Shown here piece after piece: positions 12,350 through 24,522 of a stretch of DNA of 64,000 nucleotides. A program made the translations under genes and the position numbers. Position 1 is the first letter of the stretch, and the number at the start of each line of letters is the position of its first letter. Origin of the DNA: Ornithodoros turicata (Eukaryota > Arthropoda > Arachnida > Ixodida > Argasidae). Where the stretch lies: positions 82,736,273-82,800,272 of the forward strand of contig NC_088201.1 in assembly GCF_037126465.1 (NCBI RefSeq), written 5' to 3'. Under the pieces are notes generated by a model. The model made no database searches and had not been told where the DNA came from. It worked only from the letters and a program-made list of their open reading frames with translations.

Positions 12350-13760
12350 TCAAATTCCTGCAATGGAGGGAAGTCACAGGCAGAGACAAAATTGTGTGCT
12401 TCATTCGAAATTCAGGACATCAGATGTATGAAGTTCAAGTTGAACAAGCCTGCCAACCTGTTAACAACGTAAAAGAAGGTAACGAAAAGTTTAACGACGT
12501 TTTAACCTATTACAGAGCAGCGTATGCAAACTTCTTGACGCACAATATACTTTTACGCACAGTATGGCGTCGAGGAAATTGCTCTTCCGATGTCAACATG
12601 TTCGCTAGGTCATATAGCAGGCACAGCCGTAACTCAGCAGGACCTCGTTTCTTTTTAGTGAAAGTGAAGTACTACTCCGACATGCATGGTAGAAACTGTT
12701 CAGTGAGGCAACTAATTTCCCTTCAGCCACAACAGGAAATCTGCGTTTCGCGTACAGGAAGTAATTACACGATCGGATTATTGGGGCTTCTAGTTCCAAG
12801 GAGCAATAACTTCCTCTGTCAACACCAAAGTGCGCAGTAGCCCGACAAATGATGTCTTTCTGTATGTTTGAGGATGCTTTTCTTCTGAAGGACACTAGAG
12901 GATATCAGAGCTCTTGTGATGTGGGCCCCCCTCTTTTTCCTTGTTTCGCATCTGCTGCTTGTCGCTGTGTTGCACATTTTCAATTGTATGAGAAACATAG
13001 CAGTAGCTGTGGCAGATCCTTATCTATATTGAGAGGCGCCATATGGCAGCTACGCGTCTAACGTCGGTGATTTTAACTGAGAATATGCCCCTTTAAGAAG
13101 CAAAGCACCAAGCATTCTCAATCATGCAGAAAAACATCATTTGTCTGGCTACTGGTGCTGATAGCCGAAGTTATTGCTCCTTGGAACTGGAAACCCGTAT
13201 AATCCATCTTGTAATTACTTACCGTATGCGAGACCCAGATTTCCTGTTGTGGATGAATGGAAATTAGTTACTCCACTGAACAACTTCTACCATGTATTTC
13301 GGAGTAGCACTTCACTTTCACTAAAAAGAAACGGTCTCCTGATGAGTTACCGCTGCGCCAGCAATCTGACCTTTCTTCGCGAAGATGTTGACATGGGAAA
13401 GGCAATTTCCTCGACATCATACTGTGCTAATAGTTTGTAAAGCTGCACAAGATAACTTCCATTGTATGTATGGTTTGTATTATGCCGTGTTATATCACTC
13501 CTACGGTAGCACGCACAGGTACGCGTAGTATTTCAAATCAACGAATAAAGAAACAAATCTCGTTTGCATGCGCAATGAAGTCTGCATACTCTGCTACGTA
13601 GTAGGTTATCAACATCATTCAACTTTTCGTTACCTACTTTAGCCTGTCGTTAACAAGTTAGCGACGGGTTTGTTCAACTTTTCAAATATCATACATCTGA
13701 TGTACCGAATTTGGAATGAAGCGGAATTTGTGACGCAGGGAAGATATTTTGAAAATATAT
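12350..13760. repeat. Large foldback element with ~550-bp imperfect arms
   Basis: The left arm (about 12350-12900) and right arm (about 13090-13760) are reverse complements of each other, with many substitutions and indels around a ~190-bp centre. Matching blocks include caggaaatctgcg / its complement at 13240 and gatgtcaacatg at 12589 / catgttgacatc complement at 13384. The 182-residue frame at 12292-12840 lies on this arm and is not a gene. The structure fits an old foldback or MITE-like insertion; the family is unknown. Confidence 0.65.
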
Positions 13761-16589
13761 AGTCGCAGGGTTATTGTCAGTGTGGACGAGGAGACCCACG
13801 CTTATCGCGAACCGCCGTCAAATGACCGAAGCCACCATGTTGTGACCCAGAGTCGGCCCGGAATTGGTAAAACCCACTATAGTCACAGGAAAGAAATCCA
13901 AATGATGTGATCGCTTCATGGTTATTATGTTCCAGTGGTCATATAAAACGAAAGTTTCTTAAATAAGTGAATAAAACGACAAAATATAGCGACCCTGATG
14001 ATGATGATGATTAACGTTGAGTCGTGTGGTGTGCTTTTTACTCTTCGGTGGGATCTTTAAACCGTTTAAACCGATCGTGAAATGTTCTGGCTACGGCGGC
14101 TGTCATTCAGATTGGACTTGGATAGGAGTCGTGGCACACTGCAATCCGCTACGAGATAGCTTCGGAGCGCAGTGTATTCAGACAAGTTTTACTTCGACCC
14201 AAATTTGAGTGGGCATTTTAGATGTTCATAACAATGGGTGAGCGTATAGCTGCCGTATGGTGGGCTAGAAAGACTGGTGTGCTTACCGCCATATTCAATA
14301 CATGGAATGCGCGATGCCCCTGTTTTGAAGCCAAGCTCCTGAGCTCCGGCGCTATGCGCTCGCTGCGAACCAAGCGGATTCTCGTTGAACTAGTCCAACA
14401 TGTGCCGTGTGTGACGGTGTATGTGTGCTTGACTATTTTTATAGCGAATATATTTGGACCAGCACTACGTTGGTTTGCCGCACTGACTGTTTACTAGCAT
14501 CCGCAGTTCTTTGTAACTAAACCACGTGACATTTGCTACCGTCACGCCTGCCTAGCCGACGATCCCTGCAAGCGAAAGATATCGGAATGTTGCGAAGCAC
14601 GTGACCGCATGTCTTATCTTCGTTGGATGATGACAGCCGGGTTGAAAAACAAAATAAAGGGCGGCTACTGCGTCCGAGAGCTCGCCTCCTTGATGGTTTC
14701 TTTTTCTTCACTCTTTCTTTTCAGCCTAGATTATCGAGTTGCTGTGTACAGGAAGCTGGGAACACTTTGTCACGGAACATAGGCCGATGGTAGATTGTTC
14801 AACTAAATTGTCATTTAGCTAAACTATGGCGCTTTCTATACAGTGTACCTCGCCGCACATCTTAGTTGTTATGTAATTCTTTTGCTCCCTATGTAACTAT
14901 AAAGGAACATGGTATCGGCCATAAAAAACGAAATTGTAGCACCGCAGTAGTATTCTCTCTGCACGCACGGTTTTACTGTTGACCAGTAGAACGACCGAGT
15001 CATATATATATAGCGCGAAAGATATATTCCTTATTACCTTGCTCCTTCTTCCTTGCTCCTTATTTTGTATATATATATAGAGAGAGAGCGAGAGAGAAGA
15101 AAAGAATGCACACTTGTATTATTAACCGAAAAACCTTGAATGGAATTGATGTTATACAAAGGGTTCCTAGAACATCATGTTAAACTCATTTTATCCACTG
15201 ATTGAGCGGCCTAAGAGCGCTGCTAGCGTGACATTATGCAATAACAACGAATACACTGATGATGATAAATGTTGAAATTCGCCACCTGGGTTTGTGGTCC
15301 ACAACCGACAGTCATTATAGATTATAAAGATTCAAGTTGAAAAGCGTAATATACATGTGCCCTATGACTTGCGAAGTGCCCGCTTGGTGTGCCCCCCCCC
15401 CCCCCCCGCCATATTACTTGTGTGGTACTACCCTCACCTTTGTCCTACATTTTGCAATTGATCCGTTCACCGTATGTGCATCTGTTTGCATTTTCGTCGC
15501 TTGTAGGCGTCCTGGGGTGGCCCCGACTCTGTCGCGACTCATATCCCCATCTTTTTCTGTTACCTCATCACCGCCATCATCAGGTTATATTAAAAAGGGT
15601 GTAACATAGTTACAAATGAAACCTATTGACATTGAACACGGTTAAGGATATAATGTCATGATTGTTCAGTATATGGTCCCATGTTGAAGTGTAAATTAGG
15701 AAACCCCAACCGGAGTTTGAGACTTCATAAATGAAAATGCACTACTTGATATTGCCTTTTGCTATGAGGTACACTAGAAGTCAGGAGTCTTCTGCTTCAA
15801 TACGTGATCTGTTCCTGGTGCCTAACACCCTTCACTGGAAATGGGACTGCCAAGTACTTGGTTGACATTCAGATCACAAGATGGTTCTTGAGATGCACCA
15901 TATAAAATTTAAGCATAACAGACCTAAAATCCAGATATTCCACGATATTCCTTGGGCAGATCCTTGTACAAATTTTAACTGGATCTGTAGCATCTCGAGA
16001 AATGTTAATATGGCCTGAAATTTTTTCAAGGCCACTGTACACATATCCACAAGAAAGTTCGTGTCCCAGGGGAGGGGGGTAATATGTTTATTAAGAAAAA
16101 AAAAGAAGTAAAGGCTAGTCAGGCAAAGAGCCGACTTGCTATTCAAAAAAAAAAAAAGGGAAAAACGGAAAAGAGAAGGAAGGAAAGATAAACGAAAAAA
16201 CGGGAAAAACGAAAAAGACAAGGTTTACACTCAAAGACCATGGCTGACACGCGAAGCTTAGCATCTTAAACGTCGCATAAACAAAATTAGACGGCGATGG
16301 AAACTAACCCTGGTTTCAGGTTTGACGAAGGCACTGAAGGAGGAAATGAGAAAATTAAGTGAGACTAAAAAGTAATATTATAGCTACGTCTTTGTTGCGT
16401 ACTCCCAGCAAATTTGGCATATGACTACTCAAAGTATCGAGCAAAAGAGGAACAAAATGACGCACAGCAGAGAACAGATTATATAGAAGATGTGGGAAAC
16501 TCCTAATAGATCTATCACCGTTGTCGCACAACTTAAACTTCCGAATTATTATTAGAATGACATTACTTTAAAGCAGCACTTGTATCTCT
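13761..16589. other. Intergenic sequence with simple repeats
   Basis: Contains (TA)n and (GA)n runs near 15001 and 15067-15095, a C-run at 15393-15407, and poly-A runs at about 16090 and 16147. A ~30-bp match to the 8837 repeat lies at about 14260. No coding sequence or RNA gene is supported. Confidence 0.45.
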
Positions 16590-17940
16590 ATTTCTTATTA
16601 TGCCACTGTGGGAGGTAAATATGAAGAAGTCTTCTGCGGGTAGATTGGCAAAGGAAAAAAGTGGATATGCTAGTCCAAAAAGTCTCGGGACTGATTACTT
16701 CAGGACGCGATATTGTGGTCTTCTGGGCAAGACAATATTCCGAATGGTTTTCTTAGAAGGTACGCCGAGTAAGCTGTGCAATTCCTCAAAAATTATTTTC
16801 CAGATATCGCTGGACGAAGGGACTGTCCCGAACGAATGGAAATGCGCTCGTATAAAACCGATACGTAAGGCAGGAGTCCCGACTTTGGTTTCGAATTTTC
16901 TCTTCTTTCCAGCTTTTGTGAATTGCTAAAGCACATCTTTTCCAAACAATTAACATCATGATCAAGTAACAGCATTCCTTGCAGCATATCTTTCGTGAGG
17001 GCTACTCCGCTGTCATGGCCCTGTTTGATTTCATCCACGACTTTGCATTTGCTTTATATAATAACATACAAATTGAAATATTGGTTTTGCATCTCTCCAA
17101 GGCATTTGACCGTGTACGTACCCTATAGAAAGCTGACACATAATACCAATATCATGGATTGGCTTCGGGACTGATTCCCTGTCTGATTGAACCCCATACA
17201 CCTGGGGTATACGACAGGAGTCAGTCTTGAGACTTTTGCTATTTCTTGTCTATATGCACGATATGTTAAGTAACATTAATTGTAAAGCATGTTTATTCGC
17301 TGATGACTGCGTAACATATCGCGCGATATATTCCGAAAAACATAGGGATGTCTGAAAGTGCGTCCTCAATATGCCGATCGTTCTCTCTCTCTTTTTCTTT
17401 CTTTTTTTTCTGTGTGCTTTGCTTATGGCTCACCTTGCTCGCCTTATATTACGCACCTTTGCAAAGCAGTTTAGAACACATCAACGAGTGGTGTTACAAA
17501 TTGCAAATCAATTTGAACACCGACAGAACTGTGTCTATGCTGTTATATGTAGAACAAAGGCTTTGCCAACATCATAGTATACTTGCAAGGGAGTTTAGTA
17601 CAAATATCTTGGGGTCGCTGTCCCGTCCGATTTTAGATGGAATTTTCACGTGCGCTTAATAGGCATCACAGTCAAGAGAAAGCCTCTTCTATCTCAGAAG
17701 AACACTTCATTATGCTACTGCTTAGGTCAGACTACCGGTATATAGAACACTCGTGCTACCGATCGTCACGTTCGCGAAGGTAACTTGGGACCCCTTTGCT
17801 GCGTCTCTTTTGCGGGTTTCTTTCGAATTGTCGCCACTATACGAGTGTATTATGTGTATATATTATATAATTAACGTACGTTCCCTACTCCTTCCCAGGT
17901 TCCTTCTGGGACCAGTATTCTGAAATAAATGTATAAATCG
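16590..17940 (+). pseudogene. Non-LTR retrotransposon RT remnant
   Basis: Broken pieces of one reverse transcriptase follow in correct order on the plus strand. FQISLDEGTVPNEWKCARIK (about 16799-16858) is the RT region before the palm. LHLSKAFDRV (about 17090) matches the catalytic D-x-S-K-A-F-D motif, LFADDCVTYR (about 17291) is the FADD active-site motif, and INEWCYKLQINLN (about 17481) is the thumb-proximal segment. Frames change and stop several times, and an unrelated T/C-rich run interrupts at 17380. The remnant ends near 'gaaataaatgtataaat', a plausible 3' end. CR1/Jockey-like; dead. Confidence 0.75.
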
Positions 17941-18239
17941 TTATATTTTCGTGTCGTCTCCTTTGTCTTCCGGATTCCTTCCCTCTGCTGACTGCTCATA
18001 TGGAGACTGTAATCAGCAATTCTATCGCTTCCGTTGGTTAGCTGCAGTTAACGTATATCTCACGCTTTTTCTTTCACAATCCCCCGTCACCGGACCTCGC
18101 AACCTGGAAGGTAATTAAAGGTCGCTCAGATGAAGGGAACGATGAGCACATATCACGAATATCACTACCTACACTACATACACACTCGAACACGTCTTTA
18201 TCGTTATCAAAGTACACGTGTCCCAGACCCGAGTGCTGA
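17941..18239. other. Short intergenic spacer
   Basis: No recognisable feature. Confidence 0.4.
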
Positions 18240-18505
18240 TAGGGACGCGCCGACGAATGTCAGCACTGATATCTGGGTGTGCCATTCGTTTGCTCCTGCA
18301 GGTGACACTCAAGGGGCATTTTGCATGCAGAGCAAAGAAAAGGCACGCTCATGGGTTAACGGCAGGTGTGTAATCACGTGACGAGTAGCACTGAAATGAG
18401 CCGCGAGAGGCGATTAGATCGCATAGCGCCGAGATACGCTTGGCGCCATCTCTCGGCAGGAACATCGGCGGGTACATATGAAAACCGCCGAATGGCTCAC
18501 CAGTC
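18240..18505 (-). repeat. Dispersed ~260-bp repeat, copy 2
   Basis: The reverse complement of this interval aligns along its length with 8837-9100, including gccattcg, gatggcgccaagcgtat and gttaacccatgagcg. Divergence indicates an old dispersed family. No terminal structure or coding sense is visible. Confidence 0.5.
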
Positions 18506-18639
18506 CTTCTAGCCCACCATAGCTGCCGCTAGCGCTTCACGCGCCGAACAGGAAAAATACATGATAACATGTCGACTTAGACCCATCTGGTATGCAGCAG
18601 CTCACCTGCATTCTTCTGCTCTTGCCTTTAATGCAACGT

Positions 18640-19120
18640 TGAGACAGAGAGAAACGAGACACAGGCAGATCAGTGTTTGCCTTTTAATTAGTGGCTATAC
18701 AGGCAGAGATGTACGACTGCCCTCTTCCATTTCAATTGCACTCATCAGTTAAGCGAGCGATTATGAAAAATAATGCAGTACTCTACTGATATCTCACACT
18801 CCTCATGACCATCTAGAATTCTAGCTTATTGTGTTTACTTGCATATATCTACGGATTTTTCGGTGTTCTGTAAAAACATGCACCAGTGTCTCATATTGAG
18901 CAATATGGACAATGGAGCTAATGTTTATTTGTAAAAGGAATTCAAAAGCTGATGTGTCCGCGCGTATGATAATTTCAAATTGGGTTTTGCAACATTGTTG
19001 TTCGCATCAGGTAAACAAAAACAAAATATTGCGTATTGTGGAGTACACCACACAATATGCTTTCATGATCATGCTTTGCAAAATGAATTGCGTTGTGATG
19101 CTTTTCCGTCTATTTTTTTT
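18640..19120 (+). repeat. GTAGCG-family dispersed repeat, copy 3 (interior part)
   Basis: Shares the order of segments with 2160-2480: a gagagaaacgaga-like stretch, then 'ccatttcaattgcactcatc', then AT-rich sequence with ttgcaacattgttg. The GTAGCG-rich terminus is missing. A T-run followed by (GT)n begins at about 19112. Confidence 0.35.
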
Positions 19121-20509
19121 TTTTTTTGTGTGTGTGTGTGTGTGTGTGTCGTGCGTGTGAATGAAAGATATCAAGCAGATGTGTTGAAGTTGTCAGATTA
19201 ACTTCTTTTAACTGACATTGGCCGTGAAGTCTTGAATTTTTGTTTCTCGCGAGGCATGTACGCCTGAGGGTATTGAGCTTGAATTTTTCTTTACGATTAC
19301 CTTTTGTACTGTGGGACATTGAAAGTGTTTCGTTTTAATTCTTCTGTGGCGTTGGGCTCGAGGTGTCTTTTTTTATGTGTGTACCAGCCCTGAATCTTTC
19401 AACGTTTCATCTGACGGAGATGGTATTCACGGTTGGTAGAGCCTCGTAAAAACAGAAAGAAGAAAAGAAACAAGTCCTGAAAACAATATTTCAATATTTT
19501 GGAGAATATGCGATGTATTTAATAGACGTACACACATGGTACTTCTTTAAATTATCTGATGATAAAAATGCTCGCTTGCCGAACGCGGAACTTCTGTGGT
19601 TGTTCGAGAACATATCTTCTGTCCAACAAAAACGAGAAGCATACCGTTTCCCAGTCACTTTAAACTACAATGAGGAGGCGTTTCCTCCACTGTGCGAGAA
19701 GCCGTTCTACGTTTTATGCACTGCTTTTGTCCCTTGCGCAGCCATGTGAGAAACCACCCCCGATGTGTCCGCTGAATGTGGTCGCCTTAGGATAAACTTA
19801 GGATACCTTAGGATGACATCCGTACAAGGACAAAGGACATCAGGACAAAGGATGTCAGAGCCACACCTAGTTTCTGGAATTTTTTATGTCGCATCTTCAT
19901 AGGGCAAATGAACTAGTCACTATTGCTCAAATGAATCTTCCAACGCCCCATCAAAATCTCAAGATTTGCCTTCTTGGGCGTCACTAAGTTGATGCACTAA
20001 CATATTATATAGAAGGAGGGACTTCACTCACTGAAACTTGCATTCACCTCAGTGTGCTTCCTTTCGCCTTCTTGGCGTCTGCGTTCTGACAGACTGGCAC
20101 AACTTCGGCCAGCGTCTAAACCTCTAAAATCGGAACTATAGAAGTACGCCACGCCGCCGCCGCTGTCGGCGCCGGGGCACTTCCAAGTTGCAAATGGAAG
20201 GACTGAACTACTGTGACAGGCGAGTCGCGGCCCACTGCAGCAGCAGTGCAGTGCAGCCTTATTGAACATGGTGGTTCTTTGACTACGTTTTTAATATTCC
20301 ACATGATGTCGTTACAATGCACTACTGCTGCACACTTTCGAAGGCAGGAATGACAAAACATGTTTCTTCTATAAGCAGCGGCAAGAGGACAACTTCATTC
20401 ACCATTGGCCTTGTATGTCCCGCGCTACCGAATGGACCGCCAGATCCCGAGTATTATGTCACATAAAATGGATGTCGCCAACAGACGATGGGATGGATAA
20501 CAGGCAGCA
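19121..20509. other. Intergenic sequence, no recognisable feature
   Basis: Contains a (GT)n run at 19129-19149 and a GC-rich patch near 20150. No supported gene. Confidence 0.4.
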
Positions 20510-20690
20510 CACACCAACCCGAACCGAACCGGTATCCCGAACCGGTAACCGAGGTTTTAGATCGGTTCGGTTCCAGTTCAGCACTATATCGCGGTAGTAA
20601 TTAAGGTTCAGTTCGGGTCCAGTTCCCGCTAAAAATAACGGTTAATTCTGGTTTTCGGTTTCGGTTCCGGTTCGGTTCGACGCTTTGCTG
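20510..20690. repeat. Degenerate CGGTTCGGTTC repeat cluster
   Basis: Many variants of (G)GTTCGGTTC and its complement GAACCGAACC are packed into 180 bp. This resembles the clustered transposase-binding sites at the ends of some hAT-like elements. No partner end was identified. Confidence 0.4.
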
Positions 20691-20719
20691 AAAACACGTA
20701 ATCGGAGCCAAATTTTGTT

Positions 20720-21040
20720 GCAAGCAGAGGTCGGCACTTGTGACTCACTCATGCTTACTCTCCCGCTCAGCTCCTTGTTTGCTGAGCTCCCATTCAGCCC
20801 TCCGTTTGCTCAATCATGCTCGGCTCATTACACAGTTCCCCTTGAAGTCTGCCCAGGACGCATACTAACCCCCGTGACCCCACTCCTTCCTGATGCCCTC
20901 TCTCCATCTATCCACGTCTATTCGCCGCTCATAGCCACAGTTGCTTCTTGGCGCTAATATGGAATTAAAAGAAAAGACGCTAGTTGGCCACATTGAGCAT
21001 GAGTGAGCATGCTCATGAGTAGGGCCCGGGACTTCATGCA
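20720..21040. repeat. Segment bounded by inverted TGAGCATGAGT-type motifs
   Basis: The left part has actcactcatgctta and gctcagctcc motifs. The right part (20990-21022) reads tgagcatgagtgagcatgct, roughly the inverse. This suggests a small non-autonomous DNA element; boundaries are not resolved. Confidence 0.3.
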
Positions 21041-21080
21041 AATGCGTATTTTTTTGTAGGCGTCTCTTCGAGTGCCCTGA

Positions 21081-21581
21081 TTGTTCTTGACTATCATCGG
21101 AAGGCAGGGACAGCAACTGAGAAAGGAACTGAAGAGACATCTGAAGAGGAATTGGATCGAATCATCGATCCAATTCGTAGGAATTGAAGTGGAAAGCAGA
21201 GAAAAGATCGGTGTTGGTCTCAGAACGGATGTGCAAGACCGCCGACAGAAAAGCCAGACGGCCAGTCAACGGATACCATCGGCGTCAGTGCTCCACTCAG
21301 CAGTCGCCGTGCGAAGAGATTGTTATTTCTGCGGTTCTTCGTCGCATTCTGCAGAACGATGCAACGTGGACTTGGAGCTCACGCAGAAGAAGGAGAAGCT
21401 CAAGGCGGAACGAGGATGCTTCAGGTGCACTATGCCGGGGCATCGGTCCAGCGAATGTCGAAGAAGGGTCAAGCGTTCCCGTTGCCAAGGAAGACACGTG
21501 AGGCCCATGTGCAATCCTGATTGGGTTCGCGCGACGGCAGCACTACGAAGCTGTGGTAATCGGCTGCGTCACGAAGGTTAG
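21081..21581 (+). pseudogene. BEL/Pao gag fragment with zinc knuckles
   Basis: The 166-residue frame contains two CCHC knuckles, CYFCGSSSHSAERC and CFRCTMPGHRSSEC, followed by a third cysteine/histidine cluster ending CQGRHVRPMC. This triple arrangement is characteristic of BEL/Pao gag nucleocapsid. The region upstream is charged, like gag spacer. No capsid domain, protease or RT follows. The fragment runs opposite to the neighbouring BEL/Pao integrase piece, so the two come from different insertions or a rearrangement. Confidence 0.75.
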
Positions 21582-21774
21582 TAACGAAGAGGCAAGCAAG
21601 CGCACATAAAAGAACAACGAATGCCGTTCAATGTCAACTCTGCAACAGACAAACCAAGAATGTCCGAGTCCGAACAATAGTCCGCGTGCATCTCCCGGCC
21701 ACTGCACGAGCACCGTCCTCGTTCTTCTCTTCGCTTCGTAACAAGCTCCAATGCCGAGTCCACCATTCATAACA
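21582..21774 (-). repeat. BEL/Pao 3' LTR (partial)
   Basis: On the minus strand, directly after the C-terminal domain of pol, comes a polypurine tract (ggggggagga, complement of 21775-21784) followed by TGTTATGAATGG, a typical LTR start. Homology must end where the plus-strand gag fragment begins (about 21581), so only about 190 bp of LTR remain. The LTR call depends on the polypurine tract and TG start; a second LTR was not found. Confidence 0.5.
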
Positions 21775-21789
21775 TCCTCCCCCCGGATG

Positions 21790-22076
21790 ACCATTAGCTC
21801 ATTTCCATGGGGGAGAGTAACTGCACTGGTCGACGTAGTCTAGTTCCGTTGCTGAGCTTAATCTCGCAGGCTCGGATGTTGCCGTCTCGCCCAATGAATG
21901 TCTTTCCTACCCGACCGAGCTTCCAAAAAAGTCAAGGACGTAGATTGTCCTGTAGCATGACAACGTCCCCCGATTTCACTGAGTATCCAGGCTTGTGTGG
22001 GAAACGATGTGCAGAACGTAGGCCAAGCAGGTATTTCTCGGTCCATTCATCCCAAAATTTGTCCATTAAGCGTTGA
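21790..22076 (-). pseudogene. BEL/Pao pol C-terminal domain (DUF5641-type)
   Basis: Read on the minus strand across frameshifts, this interval gives the conserved tail that follows the BEL/Pao integrase core: a W-T-E-K-Y-L-L-x-L-R-S block, then a G-D-V-V block, W-K-L-G-R-V, G-R-D-G and a final R-R-P-V-Q-L-L block before the polypurine tract. It belongs to the same copy as the integrase fragment at 22390-23125. Several frameshifts make it non-functional. Confidence 0.65.
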
Positions 22077-22389
22077 CAATGTACTAGTCTACGGTGGCTG
22101 TCCCGAGCAGTTAGTTTCTGAGTGCACAGCCATGGACGTCTGCAGATTAGGCAGAGTGCCTAAACTGCGCCCGACGAGGAAATGCGTGGGTGTCAATACT
22201 TCGCTGTTAGGCTCGCTTGTGTCCTGATAGGTGATCGGACGTGAGTTGAACGGCCTCAGCCTCCACCAGGCACGCGACGAACTCTTCTAACTTGAGGGAC
22301 CTGCCAAGTACATTCCGCAGTACGACCTTCACACTTCCAATCATTCGCTCCTACCATCCGCCCCACCACGCAGCTCGTTCTACAATAAA

Positions 22390-23125
22390 TCTCTACTGGA
22401 TGCGGTTCGCGGATAGATGATCTTGCTCTCGTGTGCTCCTGATCGCCTGCTGCAGGTCCTGCATTTCCTTAGATGCTCGTTTGAAGGTGGCAGCATTGTC
22501 CGAGTAAATGACATGTGGCCTCCCTCGATGCGCGATAAACCGACGTAGAGCCAGAAGAAAACATTCGTTCACACAAGTTCCAGGTGCACTGCACGTACTC
22601 CTGCGCATATGAAAAGGGCTGTGTACACCTTGCTCGTTCCGTTTCCAACCTTTGCGTGCACGGGTCCAGCGAAGTCCACTCCCGCCACTTGAAATGGATC
22701 GGTCTTTGTCATACGTTCACGGGAAAGTGAAGGAACAGGTGCCGACATAGCCTTCACTTGAAAACGTTGACACCGGCAGCATTGGTGCACGATCTTACAC
22801 AGCTGACGAGATCGTAACACCCAGAAGGTCTGTCGCACTGCCGTAAGCATACTGTTTACGCCGCTATGTAGAAGTCGGTTGTGTATGCTCAGTGCTATCA
22901 ATTCGATGAAACTTTGGTCATGCGGCAAAATAATCGGATGCTTACTGTCCTCGTCTACGTCTGCCTCCTGAAGACGTCAATGAAGTCGCATGATACGATC
23001 GTCGTCCAAAAAAGAGTGTAACTGGAAGAGGTGATGAGGGAACATCTTGGCCTCTTTGTAAGTTTGATATCTCGCTTCTAAAGGATGCACATTGAGTACT
23101 CTTGAACCAGTATTTCTCTGCTCCC
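22390..23125 (-). pseudogene. BEL/Pao integrase fragment
   Basis: The minus strand encodes an H2C2 zinc-binding region (HNRLLHSGVNS ... IVHQCCRCQRF) followed by the start of the RNase-H-fold core (GVDFAGPVHAK, YTALFICAGVRAVHLELV). After a frame change it continues with FIAHRGRPHVIYSDNAATFK, which holds the second catalytic aspartate. Degraded pol sequence extends upstream to about 23125, including FLDDDRIMRL. Stops and frameshifts interrupt it. Family assignment to BEL/Pao is firm; RT and protease are missing. Confidence 0.75.
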
Positions 23126-23180
23126 TATATCACGTCGGCGCTGAGGGGACCTGTTGAAGCCTCCTTTGGCATTCATTTGC

Positions 23181-23286
23181 ATTTTCATTTGTACCCACTC
23201 TCTGCGTTGTAGCACTTCGTTGTGTCACTTCGTTGGAAACGACATAACTTGTGCTACAACGCAGAGAGTGGGTGCAAATGAAAATG
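23181..23286. repeat. Near-perfect 36-bp inverted repeat
   Basis: The arms 23181-23216 and 23251-23286 are reverse complements except for one position (tgtaccc versus gggtgca), separated by a 34-bp loop. The arms contain ctctgcgttgtagcac and its complement. It abuts the truncated edge of the BEL/Pao fragment and could be a small foldback. Confidence 0.7.
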
Positions 23287-24169
23287 TGTAAAAGAGCGGC
23301 TTCATAAATTTCATAGCCCACAGCTTTTATTTCTTTCTTATTGATTTAATAATCTCGCGCTCGTGGTTCAAGGTAAGCCGTGAGCAGATATCTTCCGCTT
23401 CCCGTGTTTTGTGTCGCTTCACGCCTAAAAAACAAAGTAGACAGGAAACACACAGCGCGAAAACAACAACCACGGGAGGAAACATAAGACACACACGGGC
23501 GCTAACTCCAACTAAACTTTACTGCACTGAAGGGTGCGCAGCTACAGGAAAGACACAGGAAAGAGCTAAAAGGGAAAAAAAACCCAGGTAGATAAGAACA
23601 CAGTTTCCTGTCTACAGTAAAAAACAAAGAATCAAGAGATAAAGCGCCGCAGTGACCTCGCTGGTGTCCCCGCACCCGTGACAGATAACAGCATAGGCAG
23701 GACGGACGACATCAATGCTTGTTCGTCAAGCGGCCGTGAGAAAGCGCTGCAATCAAGCGCTCTTTTCGCGTGACGGAAACTGGTTCCGTCGTTGTTTCGG
23801 AACTCCGGGCCCTTTCTTCTGGCCCGGGAAAAAAAGACTCGTATGAGCTGGAGAGTTGCAACACACTGCATTCGCTTTCTCATGTCAACGCCCACAACTT
23901 CACAGTTGACATCTCCGGTGTGATCCTCCTAATTAAAAAGTTAGAAAATTAAATTAATTAATTAATCAGTTAATTGCGCGACAAAAAATACTATTAAATG
24001 CTCCAGGTCACTGGTAACACTATGTACTTGGTTTCATTCTTCTGCGATGATTCATTATTTTTTAAAGGTTTGGACAATCTTAATAATAATAATTGGATGT
24101 TTACGTCGCGAGACAACTGATCTGGAGAACCTTAAATGGAACACCCTGTATATATATATACACAGATTA
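23287..24169. other. Intergenic sequence; possible PLE-terminal relic at 23.4-23.6 kb
   Basis: The stretch 23440-23540 reads acacagcgcgaaaac ... cacgggcgctaactccaac, which resembles terminal sequence of arthropod Penelope-like elements, but no coding part is attached. 23930-23965 is AT-only. No gene is supported. Confidence 0.25.
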
Positions 24170-24201
24170 GAAGCTTAGGGGGCGGTTGACCACGAGAATG
24201 A

Positions 24202-24480
24202 AATAAGCAGGAAAAATCAGAAGACGACAAAGAGCTTACAGGAAAACACAAAGGGGAGTTTATTAACACATATAGGGATAGGGGTCGACGTTTCGGCAGT
24301 CAGCGCTGCCTTCGACGGGACTGGGGTTTGGTGACAAGAACAAGCTTTATATATGGGAGAGGGTTATGTACAAGGGAAAGAGAGCAGCGCATGCGCTTTT
24401 GTCATGACTAACACAGGTTGGTGACTAAATGAAAGGGGAATGACCGGGTCTGTGCAGCAGGACCTTGAGGAAATACCCGT
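24202..24480 (-). repeat. PLE terminal repeat (3' copy)
   Basis: Reverse complement of 27058-27332 with few differences. Shared blocks include gacgtttcggcagtcagcgc, tttatatatgggagaggg and ttgaggaaatacccgtgag. It lies immediately after the endonuclease coding region. Confidence 0.8.
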
Positions 24481-24522
24481 GAGCCTGAAAAGGAGACAAA
24501 AGAGCGTATGTATTGTGCTGGA

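Noticed and set aside
12292..12840. 182-residue open frame as a gene
   Set aside because: Lies on one arm of a foldback whose other arm does not keep the frame; no domain.
23181..23286. Hairpin as a terminator or small RNA gene
   Set aside because: No promoter or transcript evidence; more likely a small foldback repeat.
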